DNA of 64,000 bases from Setophaga petechia. Its lineage: Eukaryota; Chordata; Aves; Passeriformes; Parulidae. Within the stretch, counting starts at the first letter, position 1, and each line of letters begins with the position of its first letter. Below, piece after piece: positions 35,571 through 48,490 of this stretch. Location: the NCBI GenBank assembly GCA_024362935.1, contig JANCRA010000014.1, positions 5,847,001-5,911,000 of the forward strand. Direction: 5' to 3'. The position numbers and the translations under genes are program-made. The notes beneath the pieces were generated by a model, which was not told the DNA's origin, did no database searches, and saw only the letters and a program-made list of their open reading frames with translations.

Positions 35571-37797
35571 ACGCCCACATGCAGTGGACATGGAGAGCTC
35601 TGGTGCTGGGGTGCATCAGATGGACACCCTGCAGACAAGGCTGTCCCCCTGTGAGTCTGTGAGCACACTGGGGATCAGTGGGAAAATAAAATGGTGGGGG
35701 ATAAATTGAGCTGGGAACGTGGTATCAATCGCTTCTGTCTTTGTCTACTTATTTCCAAAGATTTATACGTGACAGTGTGAGGACTGCTCAGTGACACATT
35801 TTAATTTAATTAAATTTCCTGTTGGATTGATGTCTGATCAATCAATAATGTTAATGTTTTTGCAATTTAGAGATTAAAGCTTGGATGAGCGGATATTGAA
35901 ATACTCTCACATCCAGCTGCCTGGGAATATCTCTTTCTGCTTCCATTCCCCAAAAACCCCATTTTGGGTGAGAATGCATCCTTGGGATTGCTATGAACCT
36001 ACACCAAGGCTGGAAGCTTCACCCCCTTCTAGCAGAGGGTGAGGAGCACTGTCACTTCTTTGAGAGACAGAGTTGCAGGCAGCTAAAACCTGCCCTTATG
36101 CAAAATCTGTGTGACTCTGTATATTTTTCCTCTGATGGGAATAAAGTGAAAGAAGAATGAGGCATTGCAGGTATAACAGTTCCCTTTGCTGCCTGTTCCT
36201 TGCTCAGGAATTTGTCAGTGCTGAGGTTGCCCTGGGGAATTTGAACCTGATCACCACCAGGGCATCTATTGGCATCTGTTCTCCTTGTGTCCTTATCCCC
36301 TGTGGGTCCCACTCATTTTTCTGGCCACCACAGTCCCCTGCAGCAATGAGCTCCCTGCTCAGCTGATGCTTTCTAAGCTGCCATGCATGGGACAGCAGGA
36401 TCCTGGTCTGGAGCTGAATGTAATACTGATTGAAGCTTCTTGCCTGCCCAAATTTCTCACAGATGAGCTAATTGTGCTCCACCCTCTTCAGGCTGTGAAG
36501 ATAAAGAGATGCTGTAGCATGTCCACGAAACCTTTTTTTTCTTCTCTTATGCCTTGTTTCATTTAGTGCCTCAAATACTTTAGTAGTGAGGTCAGGAGAG
36601 GCTTTAACTTATTCAGGAGAGTTATTCTGCACTGACTTTTCTGTGAGTCTTAGTAATTTAAAAACTTATGATTCAAAAAAGTAATACACATTTTCAAATT
36701 TGTGAAGATGTGAACCCAAATTTCATCTGAGTCTCAGGTATGGCTGTAGTCACAACAAATCAAAGTAATTTGTCAGATCTTAACACTATCAAAACTTGGA
36801 CAGTGAGAAATCCCATCTGGCTAAGGTCTGAAGGCTCCAGTGTCCATCTCTGGTCTCCAGGTCCATCTCCAGAGTTGGCTCTCTGTTATTTGGGGTGCTT
36901 GTATTTTCGTTGTATTCAGGGGAGTCTTAAAAGGGCCAATTGCTTTCCCAACTCTATTTTAAAATCTTTATTTTTTGTCCTTTAGGGATATTCTGGGGGC
37001 TGTTTGCTGTGTACCTGTCCCTCAGACAACCCCAAAGGAACACACAGAGGGAGGAAGACAGGGAGAGAGAGGAGGAGGGGAAAGAAAGAGCAGCTCATTT
37101 TCCACTTTAGCCCAGACACCTGAGGGGTAGAAGTCAGCAGTTTTTTTGACGGTACAAGAACTTGGTAACTTAAAACAGGAAGCAGAAGAAAAACCACGAC
37201 CAAATAACTTTGCCTTGACCTCCTCCTAAGAGAGTCAATGACTTTAAAGTAAACTGGAACTTCTTGCTGGAATTTATTTGGATGTTGGCTGCTCCTTACC
37301 TCATTAGCACAGCAATATTCAGAAATATGCCAAAAGATTTAGGCAGGCCAGAGGATGCAATGAAGCTAATTTTTTTTTATCCCCAAGGGAAGGCTTCACA
37401 TATTTGTGTCTCACTATCAAAATACTCTTCAGTGCAAGAGTTTCTTCCACTGAAATCCACTGTGTGCAGTGGGTTTTGTTTTGCCCTCTGCTGTTAACTC
37501 CACCAGACCCCACCACCCTGGGGGTGAGGGCAGAGTGCCCAGGGTACCCACCCGTGCTTGGGGTGAGGGTGGTTGAAGGGTAAGAGAATGTCAGTGTCAC
37601 TGTGTGTGTGCAGGTGTGTGGGGAAGGCAGAGAAAAAAGGGGAAATTGTTCCTTGGAAGGGAGGGAAATAATCTACTGCTAAACCAGTGAATTTTGTAGC
37701 AGATCAACATTTTTATGCTCAGTCCAGTATAACATGTTCTTTAAGGCTGGCTTTCATAGGCAGGACTGCTGTAAGCTGGTTCACCTTGATTACTGAT
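35571..37797. other. Non-coding stretch, no gene recognised
   Basis: Unique sequence. A purine-rich patch lies at about 37047-37090 (GAGAGAGAGGAGGAGGGG-type) and TTAATTTAATTAAATTT occurs near 35802-35818. No gene or recognised transposon. Confidence 0.6.
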
Positions 37798-37933
37798 CCT
37801 TCCTTCCTGCCTTCCTTCCTTCCTTCCTTCCTTCCTTCCTTCCTTCCTTCCTTCCTTCCTTCCTTCCTGCCTTCCTGCCTTCCCAACCAACCAACCAACC
37901 AACCAACCAACCAACCAACCAACCAACCAACCA
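37798..37933. repeat. Compound microsatellite (TTCC)n then (CCAA)n
   Basis: About 85 bases of TTCC repeats, with a few CTGCC interruptions at the two ends, run directly into about 50 bases of perfect CCAA repeats ending at 37933. The TTCC half is a pure pyrimidine strand and could form a triplex. The frames through it translate as PSFLPSFL and NQPTNQPT on the plus strand and as KEGRKEGR and GWLVGWLV on the minus strand; these are artefacts of the repeat. Length polymorphism is likely. Confidence 0.97.
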
Positions 37934-40900
37934 CTGCACAGAGAGAAGCACCCCAACATTGTTAGAATGGGCACTCCTGGCTGTTTGGGGTTTGTTGTGC
38001 CCTGCTCATTAAAAGAAGGGGGTTTCATGCAAGAGTTTAGTTTGAAGGAGCTGGGGCTGCTCTCTCCATCTCCCAGGTCCAAGCTCTGCCAGCTCATGTC
38101 TCTGCTGGCTCCAGCTAAGCTGTTTCACAATCCAAAAACATGATGAGCCCTGAGAAAATGGTATCCTAAAGAGCAGCCCAGCTTTTGCCATGTTCAGCCA
38201 TTGAGTGTTTGGGGTCTAGAATTCCCATTATTGTTCACCACACCACCTTGCTCACCAGAGCAGGCTGGAGCAGGCTCTGGGCAGTTGGCTACTTTGGTGA
38301 TTTAACCTGTCAGGAACGTGGGAGTACAGAACAAAACCACACCATAAATCCCACAATCCTCATCCTGCAATGAAATTCATTTGGACAGCATCATCAGGCT
38401 ACTTTTTAGAGTTGTTCATCTTACCCTGAACAGTAAATTCCAATAGGAAAGTAATTTATGATCTGGGAGGGCTGTTACTTACAAGCTAGTAAAATAACTT
38501 TAGCTGGACTTTTACTACCTTCAGCAGCAAGCATCCATGCTGAAGCCAGGAATGAGCCTTTTCTTCCTAGCTGTGATACAGTGTGATCTATCACGGAGCC
38601 ACATGGGTTTTTGGCTTGCATTCATCTTGTTTCCATGCAGTGTGTTTAAAAAGAAATCACTGACTTCTACTTGCAATGTTTACAGTCAAGTCACGTTATT
38701 CCAGCAACTGCATGAGCACCCAGTAATTTATGCATGAGGAGGATCAGGGTGGCTTCTGGCATAGCTTGGGCATCCTGCTTGAGACCTGTTCAGAAATCAG
38801 CAATCTCCTGCATCCAAATCCTCCAGGATCCCTCCATCTTTGGGTGGCTGATTTACCCTTTTGAGGCAGTTTGTTTTTCTTGTTGACTGCAGTGGAGTTA
38901 GACTTGGTGCCTAATCTTTAGATAATCAACAAATGTCATCACAAGTGTGTTGTATTATAACAATCACTGTTTTTTTGCTACCTTCCCTGACTGTTCTCAG
39001 ACACTCAGTACTTTTGGGTATCAGCTCCAGCATGGAAATGGCCTTAACAGGTGGCTGGTTGTGGATCTCATCACACGTTTTCCACAAATAACTAAAACCA
39101 CAGAAGACAGAAACACAGCCCCCAGCCTCCTATAAGAAAGATGCACACAAAAAATTACTGAAGCACATGCTGGTGCCACTTTGATAGGAGGGCAAAATCA
39201 AGCCCATTTTATCCCTTATAAAACATTCCTCAGGGATGTTGTCTTGGCTACAAGTTTCTGTTCAAACTGACTCTTTCTTACCCTCAGAGGTTTCTAACCC
39301 TCCTGTACCCTTTTACCATATTCAGCATGAGAAAGGACCTTCTCCAGTTCAAATATTCATGTGCCAGTCAACAATTAGAGTCCAGATAATTACTTTTATA
39401 CCACAATTTTCCTGCTCTGTCTCAGGCCACAGTATGTGTGTGGGAGCATACAGCAACATTTAGCATTTGAATGCTGACCATGAGTAGCCAAAGCATTTGG
39501 GATCTGCATTATGGGTTAAGAAAAGTAGGTCAAAACCCTTTGCAAGCATCTATCCTGTCTGCAGGAAAAGCCCATGGTTTTAGCCTTTGTGTTCAGGAGT
39601 TGCCAGAAAGTCATTTATTTTGTGATTGTGGCCTCAAAAAAAAGTTTTGAGGAGCTGTGTGCCCTCCACTGTTGTGTAAGCCATGCAGGCACATCTGAGC
39701 TACCTGCCAAGGCTGGTATTGAGCTCTGAGTAGGTTTTGCTCATTTAGCCTTTAAAAACTGGGAGAGATAAAAGCAAAAATGAAGCTGCAGTGAAAGCCC
39801 CAGCAGAGTGGGATTCAAGTCCCATATTCAAAACACAAAAACTTAGGGATTAAGTTCAGATCAGGAACCACAAAAAGTGGAGTGAATGTTGGAAAATAAA
39901 TAGCTAATTTATCCAAGGGAAAGAAATGGTCAAATTTTGACACTGAGGAAAAAGGTCTGGACTTCCTAGGTGGAAGAGAAATAAAGAAGGCCAGATATAT
40001 GTGGGTTGAGCTTTCCATGTATATTTTTAATTATGGCACATCTATCATTCTTAGCACTGCCTTGAGCAAAGAAGGATAAAACAGCAAAGCAATAGCAAGA
40101 TTTCCACACGTGTAGCCAGTCTCAAAATCAATGGGAGTTTGGTATCTAAATACCTTTAAAAACCTGATCAGTTGTTCCCTGAGGCCCTCCCTGAATATCA
40201 CAGCCTTAAATCCTGGAGGATGTGCTGGCATTGCTCAGCCTGTGCAAAGCAGAGGGGTGCACTCAGGACAGAATTTGGTTTGTAATGTGAAGGACTGAAA
40301 ATTTGTTCATTTAGGATTGTCTGATAAGAGCCACACACTCTTATCCTTCAGCCTGTCTTTGGTACAGGCAGTGTGTGACTGGGTACCAGCAGCCAGAGAC
40401 AGGAATTTGGTGAGTCCCAAGTTGTTTTTTTCGGAAATGTTAATTACCCCCACTTTTCAATGATTTACAGAGAAAATGCAAACCTTCACTAACTCTTGGT
40501 AGGAGAGGTGGAACAAAGGATGTTTACCTATTATTCTCCATACAGATAGAACCAATAAATATTCAGGTAAATTTTAAAATAAGGAAAACTGTTTGCAGTG
40601 AAGACGAGGGACTCTGCGAGGCTTTGCCATGTGGTTAGAGCTGAATGGGAATTCTGGCCATGCCCCCCTTTGCCTCCTGCCACTCTGGCACCACTGCACT
40701 GCTCCTCTTGCTGCTGCTCACCCAAGGTTAGGCTACAGGGGAGACTTGCTAAGCCAAGGTGACTCCTCTCGTCTGTTACATATCCCAGGGTTATAAATAA
40801 CAGAACAACCTCTGTTTGATGGGGGGGATGCTGACAACCCCCCTCCCTCCTTCGGGATGCTGAAGCAATTACAGGCAGGAGGAAGCCACAGAGCCCTTGT

Positions 40901-43900
40901 GCTGTTGCAGCAAACAGAGGCTTTGGGTCGGTCTTTGCTCCTCTTTAATTAGAGTTTATTGGTAAAGCAACCCCATTTTTCTGTTCCTGGAAAATCAGGG
41001 CTGTCAAGGCCTAATTCCTTGGGCCTTTCAAGTGTGAGATATGTTTACCAAGTCTCTCCAGGATTAGCTGGGTTGCTATCAAAACTGAGGAGTGTATTTC
41101 TATCAATGAAAACCACTATGACAAGGTCTGTCCCCTGAGACAAACGGCCTGTTCCATGGAGGCTTTAAATAGGAGCAATAATGGTAGTGAGCAGCACTGA
41201 GTTGAATAATTAGATTGTTCTTCATAAATCCTCAAGTGAAGACTTCCAAGCAGGTCCATTATGTGTGTCGTATGTTAGCACTGAGCTTTATGTGGTGTGG
41301 ACACTGCTCTGTGCCGGGCTGCTGTGATGATGGGTGAGTAAATCACCAAGGATTGGGACAGGAGGAGTACAGCTCCTGCCTCTCCTGCCTTTCCCCCTCA
41401 GAGATCATCTGCTCTCAACTGCAAACATCCACATTATTTATCTCATTGCTCAAAGAGTTTTTGAGAGGACTAACTGGAGTAATTTCTGAATATTTATGCT
41501 TTGTTTGTTTATATTCAGAGACTGGAAAACACACATATTTTGTTCACATCCCCAGACTAGTTCATTTACTGATTCACTTAAAACATCCTTTCAGATCCAT
41601 TGAGAGATAACTTTTTCCTCAGAGGGATGCAGTGGTATAATAGCAGCTCAGTATTATCTCCCTATATTCTTGGTAGGATTTCCTCTTGCCAACTGAGAAC
41701 TGATCTTTTCTTTAAAAAAAAATTTACTCCATCCTCTCCTTTCAATTATTCAGGTTTTCTCTCTCTTGCTCTCTGTGCCAGTTACAGAATGAAATCTCAG
41801 ATGAGCAAGATGTCATTTAACCCTAACACAGATTGGTGATTTTTAGACACTTTGTAGGAAATCCTGGGAGGCAGCAGCATCTGCAGGCAGGGATGCACAC
41901 CCAGGCAGTGCATGATGCAGGTGCCTGCTCAGGCGAGCACTTCTGCTCGACCCAGCTGCACTCCATTCTCTCAGAAACACGTTTGTCAGACCTGGTTAAA
42001 CAATGCTGGTAAAAAGAACAAGAAATCACATTATTCCCCCGAGAACTGTGTATACACCTAACTGTTTTGCCTGCCAGTAAGAATCTTGTGTCACTGTAAG
42101 GTTTATAGGAGCTGACTGGCAAAGGATGCCCTGATGATAAATAAAATACCCCTGTCCCATGTGCCATGACTCTGTGCAGCTGAGCAGCTGTGGTGTCCTT
42201 TTCACTTACCTTGGTATGAAGATGTGGCATCTGCCTTTGCACCCGTTGTTATGGGCAGCTGATGGGGTCCCACGAGGGGACACGTCATACAACAGGGTCA
42301 GGAGCAGGCACCAGCTGTGAGCCACCTTCTGATAAAGCTCTAGGCCTGCTGTCAAATTCTTCAGCTTGCACACAAGCCCTGGGATGAGGTCTGGGGTTGG
42401 TGTCATCCAGAAGCTCCACTGTGACCCACCATTCTCTGGTACCAACTGCTTTGCTGCCAGGTCATCCTTCACTTGGCCCTGGTGGAAAAAGTTCTTCAGT
42501 GTTAAAACACTGCCAGGATAAAGTGTTAAACATTTTATAAGCCAATTTAAGTGATAATCATCAGGGTAATAGAAAAATATTAATCCATATTCATTTAAAG
42601 GTGTGCTGTGCTTTCCTTCCTGATTAGCGTATGAAACTCCTTGCCAGGCTATGAAAATAAAGTGACTGTGAGAATTTTTAAAGGCACATTCCTCCTTGCA
42701 TCATGAGAGCATGAATTCCAGGAATTTCCTATCCACAAGGAGTTTGCATTCCTGGGACAAAGTGATTGCACCCTTGCACACAAACTGCCCTGATGCTGCA
42801 GCAGACACCAGCCCTGCTCCTTTCTGCTCTGTCTGGGCAGCCAGGGCTGCAGAGTTTCTCAGCTTAACCCGAGCTGCAAGGGCTGAGTGTGGCCCAGAGT
42901 CAGCCACATCCATCTGAAGATGATTTTCAGTGAGATGCCTGGGAATTTATGCATGATTTTATTTCCTAAATGTGGCCTTCATTCAGCTCATTCTGCTTTG
43001 TTCCAAGCTGCTCAGAACCAGGTGTGTTTTGTGCCCAGCAGGCACAGCCAGCAGAGAGGGCTTCTTCCAGTGGGTTCTGAGAGGGGACCAAGGGGCACAG
43101 TAGTGATTCAGGTGATAATAACAGTTTGTGAATTGATTCATGAGGTGAGAAACCACCTTTAAACTTCCCCTGAAAAAAAGCAGCTTGAGATGTTTTAGTG
43201 TCTCAAGTTCTGATCTGTACATTGGTGAGGGGCACTGAGCAGAGCTCTGGATGGATCTGGGGACTCCTGTCCCACCCAGGGCAGGTCAGAGCACACAGTG
43301 CAACCAAAGAATCCTGCACCAAAAGAAATGTTCTACAGAAGTGGAGTTAGGGCTTCTCAGCAGGGTCTGGTCAGGTAAAACTGGTCCCAGTTTGGCGGCA
43401 GGACTGAGTCAGCAGCCCCACTCCCTGCTGAGCCCTTTGCTCCTGGCACCGAGCTGCTGATCTGTAATGCACCCGGACTGAGGCACCCAGGACACTCAGA
43501 GGAAATGGGAAATGTGTCTGGACAGTAGGTGATTCACAGTTGCTGGCAGCTGAACTGAAGTTTTCTGGATTTCAATTTTGAAGTCAGGCACCTTTATTCC
43601 ACCCTGTTCCCACAGTGGCACCTCCATCCTCTCATGAGCCTGGGCTCAGGGCTGTGGTAGTGCACAGCACTAGTGGCACTGCCTGCCTCAGAGGCATCTC
43701 AGGAGCTAAAGAGTCTTGAAATTGGGGCACTTCAGTTCCAGGACCTTATATTTATTATATATTTAATAATATATTTATTGATTTCATCTTCCAGAGGGTA
43801 AGGTCCAGTTTTTAAAAGGTCCTGTGAAATCTCTGCCTAAGCCAAAATCTGGTGAAAGCACCACCCAATTTCAGTCTTCCTCCATGTATCTACTGTATCT

Positions 43901-46274
43901 GTATCTGCCTGGTCTGGTACCAGGCTCCCCCAGTGCTGTAATCTCTCCTGAAAATAATGGCAGTTTGGGTTTTTTATGCATCAAGCACCCCCTCTTTTAA
44001 GATCAGGAAATATTTGCTACAAAAACACAAGGTGTTCTTTGTTCTCCAAAGATTACTTTATAAAGCTACAACATGCCAGGTCCCAAAATGTTTGTAGATT
44101 GCCTGAATTTCCTAAAGTAGGCTTAATAAATAAAGAGTCAAGACTGAAAACACTGTCTGTTTGTAGTTGGATTTCTCATTACATTTCATGTCTATTGCAG
44201 CTTTATGAGGATATGCTGCTTTAACTCCTTTCTGATGCAGTTTCTTAATACAAGCAGATTTTCTAGATTAGTAAAGGTATAGGAAGCAAAAACCTGGAAT
44301 TAGATTTGCAGAAAGTCTGTTATTTATACTAGATAATGGACATTAAACCAAGACAAAAGAAATACACTGTCACAATAACAAATCCATTTTAAAATCCATT
44401 TTCAAAGCAATCAAATCACTGCAGAAACCCAATGACAAGTATATAGCAATAATGTATATTTATGCAGCAATTTTCACCCCAAGGAATCCAGAACCTGAGG
44501 AAGCACCAGTGTGGGAGGTGGCTTTGGGGTGGACAGATCCCAGGGAGTGTCACAGGGGTTCCTGAGCAGCCCTCACAAGGTCACTGGAATAAACTCGCCT
44601 CCATCTGAAAGACCCCCACATCTCAGGAAATGTGAGTTGTGCTTCCAGTTGAGCTGCTGTGCCTGTGGTCAGCACGCACGTGAACGAGGGCTGAACTTTG
44701 CCTCTTTTTGCAAAGGGCTGAACAACAAAAAGAGAGCAGTTTCCCCTTTTAAGGTCATAAACAGGATGAAAGTGCTGCTTCAGCCCGTGGCTGTCCTGCT
44801 GCGTGAGGCTGCCCTGGCTTTGGGGGCACACAGTCAGAGTAGTTCTGCAAGGGGATTTTTACAGCCCTCTGAAAAACACCAATATTTTTGCTACATGTTA
44901 ATGGAAGCTTGACTTGAAGTCAGCTTGAGTTGCAGAACAGTGCTTATAATAATGATTTATGTATTAAATGCGGCTGATCTGTTATTTTTATTATCTTGAT
45001 GCGTTTTTGATGTTCAGCTCCCCGAAGAACAGCAGCCAAGTGGCACTGAAACCAGCTTTGAACATGTGCATGTGTGCATGCCTTAGCAAACACAACTCAT
45101 GTATGATGTTCCAGTCAGGGCTCTGAATAATCAGGAGCAAGAAACGAGCAGATCTGGGAGGGATGGCGTCACTCCATCACCTCAGTGTGACACAGTCATC
45201 TGTAGTCAGGAGGCTTTGTGTATTATCTGCAGGAGCTTTCCTGCCTTATCTGTGGAAAATTGATCCATACAGTCTCTTTAGAGACCTACATCAAATATTA
45301 ATTTTGCCTATTTGTTCAATGTAATTAGCAGGTGTGATTAATCAATTAATCAATCTGCGATTCCTATCTGCGGTGCAAACAGCTGTGATGGGAGGGGACA
45401 CTGGGAGCAGAGTTCCCCCAAATACCTCCCCACTCCCCACTACAAGGACACCGCTGACCCCAGGTCGAGGAGTGCAGTCACCCATGAGTGACTCTTGCAG
45501 TGCAAAGTGCCCAGAGAGCACAGCCAAACCCCTTGAGTGGGGACATTGCTGTCCCTGTCCCCTAAAGATGGGGACTGTGGTGGCAGTGCCTTGCCATGGG
45601 GCTGGGGGGCAGGAGGATGCCCCTAGGTGAGGTGTGGTGGCCCCAGTGAGCCCCCTGGGCAAATGGACTGGTGGGGCCAGGACTGTACTGGTCCCCTCAG
45701 CACTCATGGTCCAGGCAAGGTGTCATTTTGCCTGTGCCTGGAGGGGACACAGCAGGAAAGAGTTGCCAAAAGTGGGGGAACTCTTTGTGGCAGGCTTTTG
45801 GTGGCATTCCCATCTCGATTTTGCTGGTTCAAAGGATGTAGGTAAGTTGTGTGAAGTTCAGGCAGAAATAAGTTCTTTTAGAAATGCCAGACTTGCTGAG
45901 TGGGCTGCAGACAAAATCCCAGCCCTGTGCTCAGGGACTGAACAACTTTATAAAGCTCCTGAACTGTTGCTGAAATTCACAGAGGGTGGGGAGCTGGATC
46001 ATGTTTCATGAGGGATTGAGCACCTTTGGGTGTTCCCACTGCCTGGGGCCCTTATTTGGGGGCAGAGAGAGGAGTATGACCGTGGGTATTACAGGCAAAG
46101 CAGGGAAACCTGTCACTGTGCTAAATTGCCAGGTTTGAGACTTTGCATTTCCTGGTGGCAGGAGGTGAGGAGCTGGCAGAGCAGCACAGCAGGACCTGGG
46201 GCTGTGCTCTGCTGAGGGCAGGAATGTGAGCTAGTGCAGGTACAGGAGCCTCCAGCACCCCTCCAGAGAGCGGG
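37934..46274. other. Non-coding stretch, no gene recognised
   Basis: More than 8 kb of largely unique sequence. Visible local features are an A/T-only run at about 43746-43779 and a G-run at 40820-40827. A GC-richer block at 45380-45760 has open frames on both strands (98-125 codons) without domains. I found no exon with convincing splice sites plus codon-like composition, no RNA gene and no clear transposon. Diverged repeats may be missed without an alignment. Confidence 0.6.
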
Positions 46275-46330
46275 GAGTTTATAGGGGACCCTATAAACCC
46301 TTTTCAGAGGGTCCAGAGTTTATAGGGGAC
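46275..46330. repeat. Palindrome within a 41-bp direct duplication
   Basis: GTTTATAGGG (46277-46286), two bases, then CCCTATAAAC (46289-46298) form a perfect 10-bp-arm palindrome. The 15-mer GAGTTTATAGGGGAC at 46275-46289 recurs exactly at 46316-46330, a 41-bp offset, and GGGACC/GGGTCC words lie between. This looks like a local replication slippage or template-switch product. Confidence 0.85.
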
Positions 46331-47046
46331 ATACTGAGGGACTTCACCACAATCTCCAGCATGCACAGGGTTTCTTCCAGCACTGTGGTAGCTCATGCTC
46401 TGCTTTTTAGTAAATGTGGCATGACCAAGGAGCTGGGTCACCAGTCTGAGTGCCCTCTGAAGCACTGCCCCTTGTTCAGTGACATATTCTGCGTCATCCC
46501 CCTTCTGTCCTTCCTGGTTTTCTCTGCTTTCCTCCTGCCATAGGGAGAGTTCTCCTATGTTCACCTTGTTCTTGTTCAACATCACCCTGGAGAACCAGGA
46601 TCCAACTGCTGAGATAAAATCGGAATAAAATCCAGGAGTACCCAGGGATGCCAAGTGTTGACAGTCCCATTCAAGGTCTGCCTGAAGTTCTTTTCCTGTT
46701 CTGTGATCTTTTAGCTCAGCAAACCCTTTTGCTGTAAAACAAATCCCTCTGGACAACCTGACCTTAACCTGGCCTAGGGTGGGGTGCTTTTTTCTCATTT
46801 ATTGGGCTCATTGGGCCTGATTTCATTCCTGTGCACTGAATGCTTTGCTGACCCAGGAAGATTTGATGTTCCACAAAGGCAAATGCCCCCCAGAAGATGA
46901 ACTGGTCTTGGTTTCAGTGTGATTTTTGGATTAGAACTGCCCAGAGTAGCACTTTCCTCAGAATAGTTTTTCTGTGGAGTAAAAAGTATGTCTCCATCTG
47001 ATGCCTTGAAGTGTCATCATAATAACCTCAAATATAGCTGTCTTCA
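46331..47046. other. Non-coding stretch, possible lost LINE interior
   Basis: A 164-codon minus frame (46304-46798) lies downstream, in minus orientation, of the reverse transcriptase relic at 47047-47358. I compared its translation with the C-terminal part of CR1 proteins as I remember it and found no convincing match, so it is left uncalled. Confidence 0.5.
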
Positions 47047-47358
47047 CCACATCACCGTCCTCCTCTCTGACCCATAAAGTTTTACCATTACAACCTGCCC
47101 TTAATCACCTAACCATTTCCTTAGTCTTTCAAGGACAATGGTTTTTATGCCATACTTGCTAACCTTAGGTATTAGTCTACCATCCTGGGCTGCTTTTAAA
47201 TTACTTTTCTGAAATCTATGTGGATTAGCTCCACTGCTTCAATCCTGCATGTTTTCCACCTTAGCTCCTAAAACAAATTCTGCCAGATTTGTCAGACAAG
47301 ATTTACCCTTTATGGAGCTGGGCAGATACATTTTTATCAGTTCATATTTCTCCAGATG
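47047..47358 (-). pseudogene. Decayed CR1-type reverse transcriptase fragment
   Basis: Read on the minus strand in one frame, the translation begins HLEKYELIK and reaches KGKSCLTNL, matching the CR1 reverse transcriptase block H-M-E-D-x-x-V-I-x(7)-KGKSCLTNL at identical spacing. About 42 residues later comes KYGIKTIVLERLRKWLGD, at the spacing where CR1 proteins have the RYGFDG...RWxRNWL block, then QVVMVKLYGSERR where they have QRVVVNGS. The catalytic YLDFSKAFD segment between them is degraded (only an F-x-K remains recognisable). Stops at 47239-47241, 47101-47103 and 47044-47046 show it is dead. CR1 ORF2 encodes the endonuclease and reverse transcriptase used in LINE retrotransposition. The assignment rests on remembered family motifs. 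Confidence 0.6.
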
Positions 47359-47406
47359 TTGGGTGATCTCATTCCTGTTAACATCTCTAAAATCCTGCCT
47401 CTGATT

Positions 47407-47489
47407 AAAAAAAAAAAAAAAAATCACATTCTGCAGGTCTGGGGCCAGACTTTCAGCTGGTAGGAGTGAGTTTATGTGTGTGTGTGTGT
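47407..47489. repeat. A17 run, hairpin-repeat relic and short (TG)n
   Basis: Seventeen A at 47407-47423 are followed by GGGGCCAGACTTTCAGCTGG (47439-47458), which resembles the terminus of an ancient sauropsid repeat (GGGCCAGATTCTCAGCTGGTG). A (TG)7 array at about 47475-47489 comes next. The middle element is a weak call; the two simple repeats are certain. Confidence 0.55.
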
Positions 47490-48490
47490 ACCAGATTTCA
47501 TGAGCATCTGAGCATCTGTATTGGCTGACATCTATTGCAGATATGTCTTGGTTTCTACCTATCTCTTCTCATAGCTGCTCAAAAATCTTTGCTTTGTATC
47601 AGTTTCTCTTTACCACTTTTTAACTCCTAAAAACGACTCAAACCCCCTGTTACTGGGCACTTAATGTCTCCTGCTGTTCCATTAAGCAGTGTGGGCTAAA
47701 AGTACACTCTGCACTCAGCCCTGCCTCCTTCCCCACGGTATGAGTTTGCTCTGGTGATTATTCATGCTCTCAGCATTTTCCTGCTCGGCTGTCACAGGAA
47801 ACTTTGCTTCTCAGCCCCTCTCCCTGTGTTATTAAGCTCTCTTGACCACCTCTCAGTGGTCTGGAGGCCTCCCCGTTAATCTTGTCTCCTTTACCTGTTT
47901 AAAAGAAATATTTTATTGTTTTTATTCACCCTGTGGGCCATTCATCTCTCTTTGTCATATTTGGTTTCCTAATCAGCTTTTTACATCTTTTCAGCTTTGC
48001 TTTATAATCCCTTTCATCCCCTTAATATTTGCCTTCTCACCCATGTCAGCTGCAGCTCTTGTCCCTCCAATAGCTTTTATGACTTCCTCAGTGCTCAGCC
48101 TCCATCAGAAGCAGGCTCACCCACCCCTGCCTGACAGAAATGGCTGTTTCCAAGTGCTGCACTCATTTCCTGAGTACAGTTGCTGTGTATGTAAACGAGA
48201 GCTGGGTGAATAGACACTGGTGCCTCTTATATTGACTTTTATTTCTTTCTCACTGCTGTTTGCTCATGAGCAAATGGCACTATTCTCACATGCACTCATT
48301 GCTCCGGTTTGCTTCTGAGGAGCTTGGTGATTTTACCTTTTTTCCTTTGCAAATGGAAGGCACCCCCAGCAGAGAGTCGCCCATACAGACTGCCACAGAC
48401 CTGAGAAATGGGAAATAATATTCTTAGAGGGACTTTAAATACTGTGGGACCATAGCTGGGTCATTCTGCTCTCAGAACAGCCCTAAAATC
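47490..48490. other. Pyrimidine-rich non-coding stretch
   Basis: The plus strand is T/C-rich, giving a 123-codon hydrophobic frame (47842-48213) that looks like a membrane protein. It has no recognisable family, and its start is not supported by any exon structure. Such frames are common in T-rich DNA. Confidence 0.55.

Noticed and set aside
37687..38097. Frames encoding PSFL, NQPT, KEGR and GWLV repeats
   Set aside because: These are direct translations of the TTCC and CCAA microsatellites.
46304..46798. 164-codon minus frame as the C-terminal part of the CR1 relic next to it
   Set aside because: None of the C-terminal CR1 landmarks I know appears in the translation.
47842..48213. Hydrophobic 123-codon frame resembling a membrane protein
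   Set aside because: The plus strand is T/C-rich, which generates F, L and S codons; no family resemblance, splice sites or promoter.
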